In this document: positions 11,551 through 22,422 of the stretch, piece by piece | How the letters are laid out: each line of letters begins with the position of its first letter | Position numbering within the stretch: the first letter of the stretch is position 1 | DNA from: Nothophoma quercina | Lineage: Eukaryota; Ascomycota; Dothideomycetes; Pleosporales; Didymellaceae | Assembly (NCBI GenBank): GCA_021642125.1 | Contig: JAKIXB010000046.1 | Location: 161,926 to 225,925 of the forward strand | Length of the DNA: 64,000 nucleotides | Direction of reading: 5' to 3' | Program-made: the position numbers and the translations under genes | Notes under the pieces: generated by a model | Told to the model about the DNA's origin: nothing | Database searches by the model: none | The model's input: the letters and a program-made list of their open reading frames with translations, nothing else

Positions 11551-12645
11551 ATGCCTTCCACGTCCAAGAAGCAAGAGATCGAGCTCGCTCTCTCCACGTT
11601 CACGCAGTTTCTCTCCGCACGGCACGACGCTGAATGTCCCATCTGCTACATGGCCTAGTCCGCCAACCGAGCTCCTGCTGTACTACCGCACTGCCACCAT
11701 ACAATCTGCGTGCCCTGTCTTATCGAACTGAACCATTCAGAAATTGGGAATCGCAACAAGTGTCCGATATGTCGCGGATCGTTGCGTGATGAGGCACAAT
11801 CATCGCAGGCAGTGGTGAGATGGTCGCCCAGTAAGACATAAGATAATCCTTTAGTAGTAGTAGCAGCAGCTAACGTCAAATCCAGCTCAAAACAACGACG
11901 CACGCAGAGAGACTGCAGACCCGCAGGGGTCTTATGACCCCCGGCGCTCCGTAGAGAGAAGTACGTCTTGTGCCCAACACTGCACCTCTTAACCATCTAC
12001 GGTATCTATCCTGGGTTTTAGGCGCTATCGAAAAAGCTAACAGAGGCTTTTCTAGCATCACGAGAACTCGGCTTCTGCTTCATGGCTAATTGTGGATCTC
12101 TACCACGCGGCCAACACTGCATACTTTGCCCAACATACCGGCGACCATTGGCTCCATCGCTCTCAAGAAATGTTGCTCAGCGCCATGATATAGCATCAGC
12201 GGCACGACTTCTTCGAGAGATACCGATGTCTCTAGAGGACCGCCCATCCCACTGTTACGGCAGCCACGCCGGTCGAATCATGCCAGAGCAGGAGTACATG
12301 TCGCCGCAGCAGTCACAAACGCGAAGGCGACGCAATACCTCTCCCCAAGCTGAGGCTGACATCACGATTCGAGGCTCAACAGATCATCTGACTACCTTGG
12401 TTAGATCAGACTATAGCTTAACGTCGCACGTCTCACCAAGGGTCGCCAGTAACAGTACGCCAACCCTTCAGAATCAAAGGATTGTTGCGAACAACATAGT
12501 TGCACCCCTGCATACCAGGCCGAGACAAACACCTGTGGTTGCAGATCGAGTGGAATCTAGGATGGCAGTAAGGCAAGCTGAGCGAAGGCGCGGTAGCTAT
12601 CCAGCCACCTGGTCATTTGAAGGAAGCTGGGGACATCTCCGATAG
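11551..12645 (+). pseudogene. RING-finger protein interrupted by one in-frame TAG
   Basis: Three exons (11551-11830, 11886-11960, 12056-12645) join cleanly in phase 1 across introns with strong sites (GTAAGA and GTACGT donors, GCTAAC branch points). This would give about 314 codons. Exon 1 encodes a C3HC4 RING: CPIC, then PHCHHTICVPC, then CPIC. A TAG at 11656-11658, codon 36, sits between the first and second cysteine pairs. No plausible intron removes it, as the nearest upstream GT would make an intron of only about 23 nt. The rest of the frame stays open for about 280 codons, ending in a basic, low-complexity tail. RING proteins are usually E3 ubiquitin ligases. The stop may mean recent pseudogenisation, a sequencing error or readthrough. 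Confidence 0.6.
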
Positions 12646-13433
12646 AGGATAGTTGAAAGAAGCAAGCGTATTTCATATGGAACGACGGCTGAGCATTCAG
12701 CTTCCCCTCACTCAATTAGCTTGGAGGATCTGGATGCAATGCTGTGGACTCGTACGGAGGCTACGACAGGTTCTCATCTTCCCCAATGAGACACATGGTC
12801 AAGTGATCGTCAGTCAATGAACAGAGGTCAAATTCCACTTGGGCGCTTCAACACGCTGCTCACTTCTTCGCTAGTTGAAGGAACGTTGAACTCGTCAGTA
12901 CTCTCAATAAGTGTTGTGCTACTATCGTACTCGTCGCTGACGTTCTTCTTAGTCTTAGGCTTGTCTTCTTCGAGCTGGGTGCCACGTCAGATATGGCGAA
13001 CGCGGTAATCGCTATCCCCTTTCTCGTTGACCGCCTGCTAAACAGTGCTTGGCTTGAGTGTTTATAGTAGCAGTGAACGACTTATACGGATGACCTGTAG
13101 CTCACATGGGTCTCAAAAGATGTATTGTCAAGGTGTTGTCAAGGATGCAGACCAGTATCGGTGGTTGGCAATCAGTGGTAACAAGAGTAGCGTGAAGGGC
13201 GGAAAACTACCAGCGTGGGGATAATGCAGACGAGAAGACGAACTGAATAGCTGACGGAGAAAGACGCAAAACCTTTGCACTGCGCCTGCCTGCTCTGCTT
13301 CCGTGCTAAGATGGTCTAGCGTGTGACGTTCTGTGTAGATATGTTCAAGGCTGCTAGCATCTCACGCGCCCACACAATATTTTTCTATCAACACCACCTC
13401 CTCACAATTTGACGGCCAAAGGGAATTCCATGA
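12646..13433. other. Intergenic, no supported gene
   Basis: Only short unsupported frames are seen between the RING gene and the next reading frame. Part may be an unplaced 5' exon or promoter of the frame ending at 13928. Confidence 0.4.
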
Positions 13434-13928
13434 CGACACCAATCTCATACCACCTCAAGAGAAGTAAACGTTATCAACGGTGGGGTCGACGAGGGCTTCG
13501 ACAATGCTGTTAGGTTATTTGACATTGGTCAAACTCACGAGTGCCGCAACCTGGTCAGAGGGTTCCTTGAGGACCCTGCCAGTCCGAGATACTACCGCCC
13601 GAAAGCTCCCATCCAACTTGGCCCCGTTGTCACAGATCGGCATAAAGCGAAAGAACATTGTAACGACGCAGAACTCTCATGGCAGATCATACGACGCTGG
13701 CACACTGAAGGTGCAGACGAGGCCGTAGACGAGGCCACAGACAAGCATATGAACGAGATTCTCGAGGAACTGAATAGTCTCACCAGGGTGTTGACGGAGG
13801 AGGCGCAACTGCCGCAAGTGTCTAATGCTGAAGAGGTGGAGAACTCTAAGGAAGAGGATGGCGATCAAGTTCCCATTATCGCCGTCGACACAACTGTGGA
13901 GCCAACAAAAAATAACGAGATAGTTTGA
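13434..13928 (+). CDS. Orphan reading frame lacking an ATG
   Basis: A plus-strand frame is open from 13434 to a TGA at 13926-13928, about 164 codons, with protein-like composition. It has GFDNAVRLFDIGQTHECRNL, then RYYRPKAPIQLGP, then an acidic amphipathic stretch (MNEILEELNSLTRVLTEEAQ) and an acidic tail. The first in-frame ATG is deep inside at about 13749, so the true start must come from an unplaced upstream exon, or the gene has lost its start. No family is recognised. It may be a fragment of a hypothetical protein gene. Confidence 0.35.
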   Translation, partial: RHQSHTTSREVNVINGGVDEGFDNAVRLFDIGQTHECRNLVRGFLEDPASPRYYRPKAPIQLGPVVTDRHKAKEHCNDAELSWQIIRRWHTEGADEAVDEATDKHMNEILEELNSLTRVLTEEAQLPQVSNAEEVENSKEEDGDQVPIIAVDTTVEPTKNNEIV

Positions 13929-14903
13929 TGAGCCGACCGAGGAAAAGCTGGACAGAACAACAGTTCCAGCCTCAACAGCTCCGGCTTGAGGGCGCAAGGT
14001 ATACACTCCCCAGATGCACATGTATCGTCTCTTTTGACTCAAACCATAGGCACCCAAGAAGTCGCAGTAATTAACCCTCTATATGTATGCGTACGCTCAG
14101 ACAACGTCTTCAGCACTGTTACTTCCATCGCCGGCATATATTGCCACGTCTGCACCTGCGCGGCACCTACGATCAAGCTCAAACTCACGAGAGGCCTGAA
14201 CTCTAAGTTGCGAGTGTTTGATATATCACCAGACTCCTTATACACACCCTGATGGTTGTTTTGCAGGTACCGGTCTTCGCACATCGTCCGGCTGGTGACA
14301 CGAACTAGCATTACTGACTACCGTGGCCGCAACTGAAGCTCGAAGTAACGCGAGGGGGCGGGCAAGGGGAAGTAGCTGCACGCTTTTTGTGACAACAGCA
14401 GGCGATCTGCTCGGAACACATTGGTAGATAGCTAATCTGCTAAGACAACGACAGCGCCAGTTTTCTGCCATGATCATGCACGCTCCTTGCAGGCAGTATC
14501 ATACTGTGTTCGTGCTTATGGTCGCTTACAACAGATACTGTTATGACCTGACACAATGCGGTTGTCATAAATGGGATTATCGAGAAAGTCCGCTACGGTC
14601 TCATGTGACGGTGTGCTTGCTGTTGTATTTCCAACAGACGTATGTCGCTGCAGCTCAACAGCCGTGTCACACCTTTCAGCGGTCGCACAATCACACTTTT
14701 ACATTTTATTTCATTTTGCTGTGCCCGCTTGACTGACTCTTATGTCACAGCAGAAGCTTTATATAGGACACAGAATCTTAGTCTCCAAAATATCCTATCA
14801 GGCTGCGGATTGCTTACACACTTGCGTTAGATGCCTCCCTTCTCCAGACCGCGGGCTTACATACCTTTCCCCACCCACGTGAGAGACTACACAGGTCTTG
14901 CGG
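13929..14903. other. Intergenic, no supported gene
   Basis: Short unsupported frames only. It contains the 3' flank of the minus-strand MFS gene, which ends at 14904. Confidence 0.45.
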
Positions 14904-16714
14904 CTAATAAGCATAGTAGACGTTCTCCTCTGGCTTCTCACGCCTCAGCCTTCTGTTTGTCGTCTGGAGCCAGACCCTCAATGCCCACGCGCTGGAGATC
15001 GTCACAGCCGCGAACGCAGCGTTGCTCGCCATTGCGGTCAAATACTTAGGTCCATCGCTCTTCGGGTACAAGTACGCTGTATAGATGTAGCTGGCGTTGG
15101 CGACCACATTGATAATCGACAGTGAAACTGCCTTCTTCTCAGCGGTCTGTCCCAGTGTTGCAGAGACCCATCCAATGATGACTGAGTTGACGGCGTACGC
15201 TCCAGAGGCGAACAGGAAGCACGCCACATATCTTGCAGCTACATTTGTTGTGGCGCAAGAGATGATGAAGCCGACAAGTGCAGCGCCCATGCACAGCGTG
15301 ATATGCCATGTTCGCTCGTTGATCTTGCCGGACGTCCAGCCAATGAGGATGCCGAATGCGCCGGAGACGAGGTATGGCGGACAAGTGAGCACGAGCGTGA
15401 TTGTACGACTGAAGCCCAAGCTGCCAACCACGGCTGTATACTGTCAGTGTCCTTGTTTTATTGTCGAGGATAGGAAGCGTTGGTTGTGCCGCGCTAGCCA
15501 ACGCACAAAAATTCACCGCCACTGCAACCAGCAGATACTCCTTCATTGACATCTCAACGATCGTCACAGCTGTCGAGACGATTCAAGACCAAAAGAGAAG
15601 GCAACTTACTGGGGAAAAAATTGTTAAAGGAGCACGCAGATAAATGCATGTTCTGCATCAGACATAGCAAGTAAAGTCGTGGATCGCGGATCGCTTGTGC
15701 AAAGCCAGCACGCGCACCCTTTGAGGGCTCCAGGCCAACGGTGTCGCGAACGATTCGATCATGTGCCAGCTGACGCTCGTCAGGAGTGAGCCAGCGCGTC
15801 GTCAGTGGGTAATCGGGAAGCAGGAAGAGGCCGATCATAGCAACACCAAAAGTTACTGCGCCCTCAATAACAAAGAGCCTGGAGACTGTCAGGGTTGACG
15901 AGTGATAGGAAAGTGCACGAGAGAGCATACCATTTCCAGCCTTGCAAGCCGTGGGCATTATCGAGCGTAGCGAAAGTTGCTTCTGCAATGAGTCCGGAGA
16001 ATGAGGTTGCGAATATGTTGCCCGAGTACAAGATACTGATTCGAGTCGCAATCTCCTTGCGCGTATAGAAGAGAGACAACAGATAGAGCGCGCCAGGGTA
16101 GTAAGGAGCTTCAACAACGCCAAGGAAGAATCGGACTACGACAAGGCCGGTGTAATTGTGGGTAAGCGCAGTGCAGGCAGAGACAATCGCCCATGACATC
16201 ATGCAAACGCACATGTAGATCGAAGGACGGAGTTTTTGAGTCGACATGAGCATGTTCGAAGGGATCTGCATGAGAAGGTAGCTATGCCAGTGTCAGCTAT
16301 AATGAAGTAAGTTGGAAAGGTTGACGATACCCCACGAAGAGGATACTGATACAGGTGTTGTACTGCGTGCCTTCGAGGCCAAGATCATCTTCAAGGTTGT
16401 TCAGTCTAGCTTGGGCGATAGCGTTGCGGTCGAGATAATTCTGACTATAATCAGTAAAACTGCAAAGCGACAGCCAGAGACAAGGAAGCATAGCAAGGAA
16501 TATCCCGACATACTAGGAAGTACATAGCCCACAATATACCTATAATACGGATGTCCAGTTTCTTGACAAGCGCGATCTCTTGGGGATCTGTCTTTGCAAC
16601 CGCACCGGAATAGTCGCCGCCATCTTCGAGCTTGTGATTCTCAGTCATTGCATCTTCGACGCGAACCTCAAATGGCTTCTCCGAAATGGCGTCGTCGGTC
16701 TTCTTATCGACCAT
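14904..16714 (-). CDS. MFS anion:cation symporter, allantoate/nicotinate permease (Dal5/TNA1) type
   Basis: Five exons on the minus strand (16514-16714, 16331-16440, 15931-16281, 15610-15878, 14904-15433) sum to 486 residues with every junction in frame. The N-terminus is hydrophilic and acidic. The pattern MYFLNYLDRNAIAQARLNNL with FVGYLLMQIPSNMLM is the signature of the fungal Dal5/TNA1 anion:cation symporter family. About twelve hydrophobic segments follow (for example GLVVVRFFLGVVEAPYYPGA, LFVIEGAVTFGVAMIGLFLL, VGFIISCATTNVAARYVACF). Members import small organic anions such as allantoate, nicotinate, pantothenate or biotin precursors with protons. The substrate here is not predictable. 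Intron 4 (15434-15609, 176 nt) is far longer than the others (49-73 nt). Confidence 0.88.
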
Positions 16715-18660
16715 TCTGTAGTTTAAACTGCAATCGTTGAAGCTGAAAGATGTTGCTGATTTGTGAAACAGATACGAGGCCGGATACTCTAACTTCAACG
16801 GCGTGCCCGGCTTATATATTTTACCATGTATCTGGGGTCGTCCCCATGGGGTATTAGCTTGGCTGAGAGGTGTGTGAGTCCTGCAACGGCCCACAACGTT
16901 CAGTGCGTGCATCGGAGGAAGAATGTCCGATCTCGTCTTGCCGTGAGATATGACCTGAGAATTCGCAGGCACGCTGCGGACATGAAAGTCCGAGTGCATG
17001 CAATAATCTCGATTGCATCGAGACGCTGCTCATAGGCATCAGCTGGTCTTGATGTGGGCCACTCCCTACCAGTTTGGCGACTTGGCGATAACATGGCCTG
17101 AGATCCGCGGTTCATGTTAAGCTAACTGCAATCACTGAGCTCGCGGGCGATATGTAGAACAATCTGTGATTTGGACTCAGCACTCAAGTCGAGCGTAAAC
17201 ATCGTTGACTCTGTCGGGGGTTTACAGAGACAAGTGCCTTCCACAACCTGAAACAAGAGTATCCTGCCCCTCGGAAAGGAACCAACTATCGTCAACAGTC
17301 CCGTTTCGTGGCCTACCCCGCACTTTGCATGACTAAGTGCAGCCATGACAACTATGCGGGAAGTGAGAGGTACCACACACGGTATGAGGACGCCGAAAGC
17401 CACGCCGGGCCAGAGCCGCACGAAGATAGTGCGAGTTTAACAGGCTTGTTGTGACTGCTGGTCGGGAATCTCCCAACTCTGAAGGCCCTTCCTGTAAGCT
17501 TAAGAATTGCGTTCATCGCTGTCCTGAGATATTGGAGGCATTGAGGGAAGAAGCGGTCGTTGGTGTTAGAAGAGCCTGATCCCGGAGTCCCGAGCACTGG
17601 ATCTTGCTGGAGTCGCACACGACTACAAGTGAATCCACCGTGACTCCTTACACTCAATTCTAGTATTATAGATTACAATCTCTTAGAGTCAAACGTTCCA
17701 GTTGCTAATGGCTATCACCCAGGCACGAACAATCCAGGCTTCGAACGACACAAGCCTTGTTCCCATTGTCGAAGCGTTCGGACGATGCCTGCGTCAAGCA
17801 TACAGGATGACTCCGGGACCATACCTGGACTTGCCGAGTGTCGAGTCTGTCAAATGCTAAAAGACTAGGAAGGCGCAGATCGCGAGTGCGCCTAAATCAG
17901 TCTCCGGTCCAGATGCAGACAGTCTTTGTATGTATTGTTGGTCTGGCTGTAGGAAGCACAAAGACGTACTGAGGAACAAAGGGGTTGTAAATAAAAGGTA
18001 CCCCTTGATTGATGTTGTTGATGATGAAGATTTTGGGTGGCTTTGCCCTCTCGCCTGCACTCCGATTTCGCCGGGACCACACTAGGCTTGAGATGGCTAG
18101 CTTCTCTGCGGGCGCAATGTGTGAGGACAATGAACAGGTCGATACTATGTGTAAAAATTATAGATGCGCCTTCATAGTTTACAAATACTGTAGGTATGCA
18201 AAAATTACCATGTTTTTTTCTCCAACGTATGCTTGAGCCGCTCATATCGCACAAGCACTTCTAGTATCTTCGGAGATTTTGAATGTACCATAGGTACCTT
18301 TACAAGACGTCAATGAGCCGTGTACTGAGATGTCAGAACTGTTCACGATACATCTAGCTAGACCTCGAGGCTTTTTCGCGACGCACGATCAGGATCTACC
18401 AGGTCATTTTCTCAATGCAGGGGTGAAGATATCACGGTCTCACAACAGATGCCACCACATATGTACACATGACGCCACCGTGTAACCTCAAAACTTCGAA
18501 TCTGTAAACTCGAGAAACAGTCTCAACCCCGCTGTTGCTTGCAGCCATGCCAGAAATGCACTTCAAGACACAGCTGAGCTTGCTCTCGATGCAAGGCAAG
18601 GGGTTTCGTCCGTCATCTGGTCCGCGGTGAGCTCCGCGATGAACTTAATAAAAACGACAA
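16715..18660. other. Intergenic, about 1.9 kb
   Basis: This is the shared upstream region of the minus-strand MFS gene and the plus-strand disordered protein gene. A 50-codon ATG frame at 17708-17860 has unremarkable composition and no recognised motif; I do not call it a gene. Nothing else is supported. Confidence 0.45.
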
Positions 18661-20025
18661 ATGCGTTCAGCGGAAGAGCCAAGTGAAAGAAAGCAAATGA
18701 CCCACTCGCCTTTACATCAACGCCTGCATCTTCGCTTGGCTATGCGCCAGAACGTTCCTCCGACTACACTTTCACCTCTCCCTCCGTACCCTTCCAGCTC
18801 ACCACCAAAAGAGTCACCAGAACCAGCCATACCTTCACCGTCTTCTCCGGAGACAGACATAACAGCGGCACCAGTGCCATCGCCTGGGACGGGTCTAGGA
18901 GTATTCCCGGATATATCTGAATTGCTGGAAGCTGCGCAGCACAGCAACAGCATGAGAGCGACACACATTCACCCGCGCACCGCACCTGCCTCGCCAGGGC
19001 GCCCAGGCACAGCATACAGCACGCGCTCTACCATTCGTCAAGTCGACCCCTCACCAGACAATTCCAGCGACGCACTCGCGATTGACTTCGCAAACGGCGG
19101 CCCATCAGCAGCTGCGACCTCCTTCGAACCCTTCCCACCGTTCAACCCAAGCAAAACCGACAAGACGCCAGATGAGGAACCCAACACGCACATTCCAAGT
19201 ACAGAGCCTGCAGCTGCAGCAGAAGCACTCCGTCGCGGTGGCACTCCACACAAGAGCCGCTCTTGCTCGCCTCAAAAGTCCCGTTCCCAATCGCCGCGCA
19301 AGCACTTAATCAGCACCCCAACTCTCTCCGTACATCAGGAAAGTCCAACATCCACTTACTCCGCCGTCGGCTCCGACAGATGGGAGACCCCCGATACTCC
19401 CTCCCCAATCCCACGCGAGCAGCAGCGGGAAGCCTATGCACCTTTGCAAATCCGGCGCCCTTTCGCGGACGGCAAAAGTGAAGGCGAACCAGTGGTGGGC
19501 AGCGGAACGCATGCACAGATCACAGATTACATGTGGAAAAGGAAGGACCAGAAACATGGTGGGAAGGCGAAATCGATGGATATTGACAGAGAGAAGTTGC
19601 AAATTTCAGAGCCGGCGAAGAGGATCGTGCCGACAGGGACGCACATTGTGCAGGCTATGGCGCAGCCAAACGCCTTGTCTCAAGACCAAAACGAAGGTTC
19701 GACACTGACCCCGTTCTCGGCTGCGCAAATGCAAGCCAAGAGAGGGCGAGTCAAGAAAGAGCCAACCCGGCAGACCAGCGTTTCGAGAAGAAGCGAGGCG
19801 AGCGGTAGGAGTGTGGCAAGCAAGCATAGTATCTTCTCCACGCCTGGCCGGGATGAGATGGAGAGGAAAAAACCGATTGTGGAGGAAGATGAGGGACCTT
19901 TTGCAAAAGTGACGAGCGTGCAGGATCTGGAACAGAGTAGAAGGAGGGTAGGTGAGGGGACAAAGGAGGGCGGTGAAGTTGAGAGGAAGAGGAGGTTCTG
20001 TGGAATGCAATGTGCGGTCATGTGA
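18661..20025 (+). CDS. Disordered Pro/Ser-rich protein with C-terminal CAAX-like box
   Basis: A single uninterrupted frame of 454 codons starts at ATG 18661. Most of the protein is low-complexity and probably disordered. It is rich in Pro, Ser and Thr (PLPPYPSSSPPKESPEPAIP), with SR/SP-type repeats (SRSCSPQKSRSQSPRKH) and Lys/Arg-rich segments. A more ordered patch near residues 285-320 reads THAQITDYMWKRKDQKHGG. The extreme C-terminus is basic and ends CGMQCAVM, so the last four residues, CAVM, fit a CaaX prenylation motif. If prenylated, the protein would be anchored to a membrane through its C-terminus. No catalytic domain is seen. The length and codon character of the frame argue that it is real. 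Confidence 0.7.
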   Translation: MRSAEEPSERKQMTHSPLHQRLHLRLAMRQNVPPTTLSPLPPYPSSSPPKESPEPAIPSPSSPETDITAAPVPSPGTGLGVFPDISELLEAAQHSNSMRATHIHPRTAPASPGRPGTAYSTRSTIRQVDPSPDNSSDALAIDFANGGPSAAATSFEPFPPFNPSKTDKTPDEEPNTHIPSTEPAAAAEALRRGGTPHKSRSCSPQKSRSQSPRKHLISTPTLSVHQESPTSTYSAVGSDRWETPDTPSPIPREQQREAYAPLQIRRPFADGKSEGEPVVGSGTHAQITDYMWKRKDQKHGGKAKSMDIDREKLQISEPAKRIVPTGTHIVQAMAQPNALSQDQNEGSTLTPFSAAQMQAKRGRVKKEPTRQTSVSRRSEASGRSVASKHSIFSTPGRDEMERKKPIVEEDEGPFAKVTSVQDLEQSRRRVGEGTKEGGEVERKRRFCGMQCAVM

Positions 20026-20301
20026 GACGAGCTCATGGTACGATTGTTGTAGATCTGTTTGCTTTCTGGAGCGGCCAAGGGGGACTGTTTGTAGAACCTG
20101 ATGCTGTATAATACTGATTTGGAAATGGGAGAATAGGAGACGCACCCGTCGAAAAGCTGCCTGACAAGACAGTGACTGTCACTGTCGAGTTTGGCACTTC
20201 GCGTGCGCTTTGCAAGTGGCAGTGCCCTTGACCGTTACGCTATGCATCCGCTCCAATCTGCTCTTTGATCGAAACCTCCAAGTCAACTCGCCCAAGGCAG
20301 C

Positions 20302-20601
20302 ATGGACGACACGACTCGTTGTGACCAACAGACACCAATGCTTGATGAGATCGTGGCCAACTGTCAGTGCATGTCAGCGACCCCGCCTCCAGATGGCCTG
20401 GGAGAGCCCCGATACTACGATACCCCTTCAGCAAGAGCCTACCGCAATTCTCACACTGGCAAGTATCTCCAGAGTCGCCTCGCAGTGTGTAATACAGCTG
20501 ACGCGTTCATCAGAAGCCCTCCAGGCCAAGTGGTGAGCGAGTCAGAGTTCATGAAGAGCCTACTGAGCAGCTCCAGAGCTGGTGGCGCAGCCTGTTGCTA
20601 G
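20302..20601 (+). CDS. Small hypothetical protein ending in a Cys pair
   Basis: An intron-less ATG frame of 99 codons carries MDDTTRCDQQTPMLDEIVAN at its start, EPRYYDTPSARAYRNSHTGK in the middle and SSSRAGGAACC at the end. The tandem cysteines at the very C-terminus could be lipidated, as in Rab-type -CC tails, but there is no GTPase domain. Support is only frame length and composition. It lies between the convergent CAAX-ending gene and the minus-strand membrane protein gene, close to the latter's 3' end, so it could also be spurious. Confidence 0.33.
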   Translation: MDDTTRCDQQTPMLDEIVANCQCMSATPPPDGLGEPRYYDTPSARAYRNSHTGKYLQSRLAVCNTADAFIRSPPGQVVSESEFMKSLLSSSRAGGAACC

Positions 20602-20675
20602 TTAGGTGGCTAGTGAACCACTTCTGGACACCATGTACCATAGGATTGATTGATTTCCCTTTAACCGAAATCGAA

Positions 20676-21643
20676 CTACTCTTCTTTCACAGTGTTTGTC
20701 GCCACAGCTATGTCGAGCGCATGCAAAATATCGCTTCCGAACACGACTGTCATATACGCTGGGAAAATGACCCAGAGACCGCTATTCCACGTTAGTGAGG
20801 TGTTACCAAGTTGAAAGGAAGAGTGGAGCTTACTTCATAACACCGTAGAAGAGGAAAATGGTGAACCAGTCGTTGTGACCAACACTCTTGAAGTTGGAGA
20901 AGTACTCGTTAAAATCTAGTTCTGTCAGCTACATCTTAAACTCAAGCCATGGGTTGCTTACAATAGAGCACCGTCTTGCTGAGCGTCATAACAGCAGCCG
21001 TGAAGCCAAGAAGCAACGCACGGTTTCCGTTCTTGCCGCGTACTTTACGACCACCAGAAAGCCATGCGCTCAACCCCTGGCTGCTAACATCAAGACCAGT
21101 TCCCGTCGCCGCAGGCACACTGTGGTTGTAAATGATCATGAGGTACAGACCGTACAGCACAGTCTCCACAGCATTGAGCGCACCTTGGGCACCGCCAAAG
21201 CCATCGTTGCTCTCCCACCCAGGCCAACCATACACATAATCGATCGCGGCGTAAATCTCATATGGCTTCCAGATGGGCCATTGCAGGGAACCGCCAGCCA
21301 TAGTGTGGGGGCGAAGCAAGATGTACAGGCTGTCCCACAATACCAACGGCAGGGAAACCGTGAGCCATAAGATTGTAGGATTCGATGCTGTGTGGCACCA
21401 TCCCTGCTCGCCAACTTCAGAGGGTGAGGGAGGCGCAACCGCGTCCACAGCACTGGAGGTTTTCGAGACAGCGCGTCTGGTGACCGCAGTCGCGGTAGTT
21501 GACACATTGGATGCAGCGTTACGCGTGGCGATCGTCGGGCTTGTGGGCGCAGGTGATGCGGTCGAGGTACGCGACGGTCTCTTCGTTGGCGAAGGCTCGA
21601 ATGCGGGGAAGTCGCCCTGTGGGTGTTGGCGCGTAGACACCAT
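20676..21643 (-). CDS. Multi-pass membrane protein, EXPERA/emopamil-binding-like
   Basis: Three exons on the minus strand (20962-21643, 20834-20915, 20676-20781), with introns of 46 and 52 nt, give 289 residues. The N-terminal 85 residues are Ser/Thr/Ala/Pro-rich and probably disordered. Then come hydrophobic segments and conserved-looking polar motifs: LWDSLYILLRPHTM, IYAAIDYVYGWPGWESNDGF, AQGALNAVETVLYGLYLMII, NEYFSNFKSVGHNDWFTIF, NGLWVIFPAYMTVVFG. The Asp/Tyr/Trp-rich helices and the GHNDWFTIF...NGLW block resemble the EXPERA fold of emopamil-binding proteins (sterol isomerases, TMEM97, sigma-2-like). The exact match is from memory, so subfamily and substrate are uncertain. The downstream exons were recovered through splice sites rather than from one long frame. 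Confidence 0.75.
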
Positions 21644-22422
21644 TGTGTCAATTGAAAAAAAGCAATCACAGTGAACAGATTTGTAAGTGCACAAACGCGT
21701 TGGGAGCCTCGCAGCGAGAATGAAAGGTGTCGTTATGATGCGCCGAAAGTCTGCACGTCACTGGTAGAGGATGCCTCGGGTGTTCGTTTCCCGGCTGCTT
21801 TAAGCTTCAACAGGGAAGGTGTTTCGAGTAAATGCAGCGAAACCACGAATGAGGTGACTGCTCTAGATAACGATTATCTCATTGGCTAGAAAGACACATG
21901 ACCTCTTGTACCTCAATCCTTCGTGCCAGTTTTTATACTTTCGTAGACGCATGAGGTTTGCATCCCGCCCTTGAGATTCAGCTCATTTGGATGCTAGTGC
22001 CGTTGCTGGCGTAATATTTTGCTGCTGTTCCTCCGTTTGCGAAAGGTTGCACTGTTCGAATGAGCATTTCGCCTTTTTGGCGGACTCTCGTCTCAATGAA
22101 GGTACAGATTGATCACAACTTGGAGGCACACAGGGCTTGAACAAGAGCTTCAACGATTGTAATCTACATCCAAGGACTTTCAGGGTTTTTCACGCGCGAA
22201 TCAATCTTATACACGACTGTCGATTCATGCTCCGGCCCCAGAGGACTCCGCTCAATATTAAAAAAAAAACGCTCATCCAGATAGGGCTGACTGCAGTAAA
22301 TCTGTACAGTGAGCTAAGAGGCATGCATTTACATACTCCGCTTACTGATTGTCAGATTGTGCATTTGCAAGTATCCAGGATGGGCTGTGTGTAGCTATCG
22401 CACCAGTCTACCCTGGCATTGT
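21644..22422. other. Intergenic, divergent promoter region
   Basis: About 780 bases lie between the start of the minus-strand membrane protein gene and the ATG of the HET relic. An A-run at 22261-22269 and short unsupported frames are present. No gene is supported. Confidence 0.45.
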
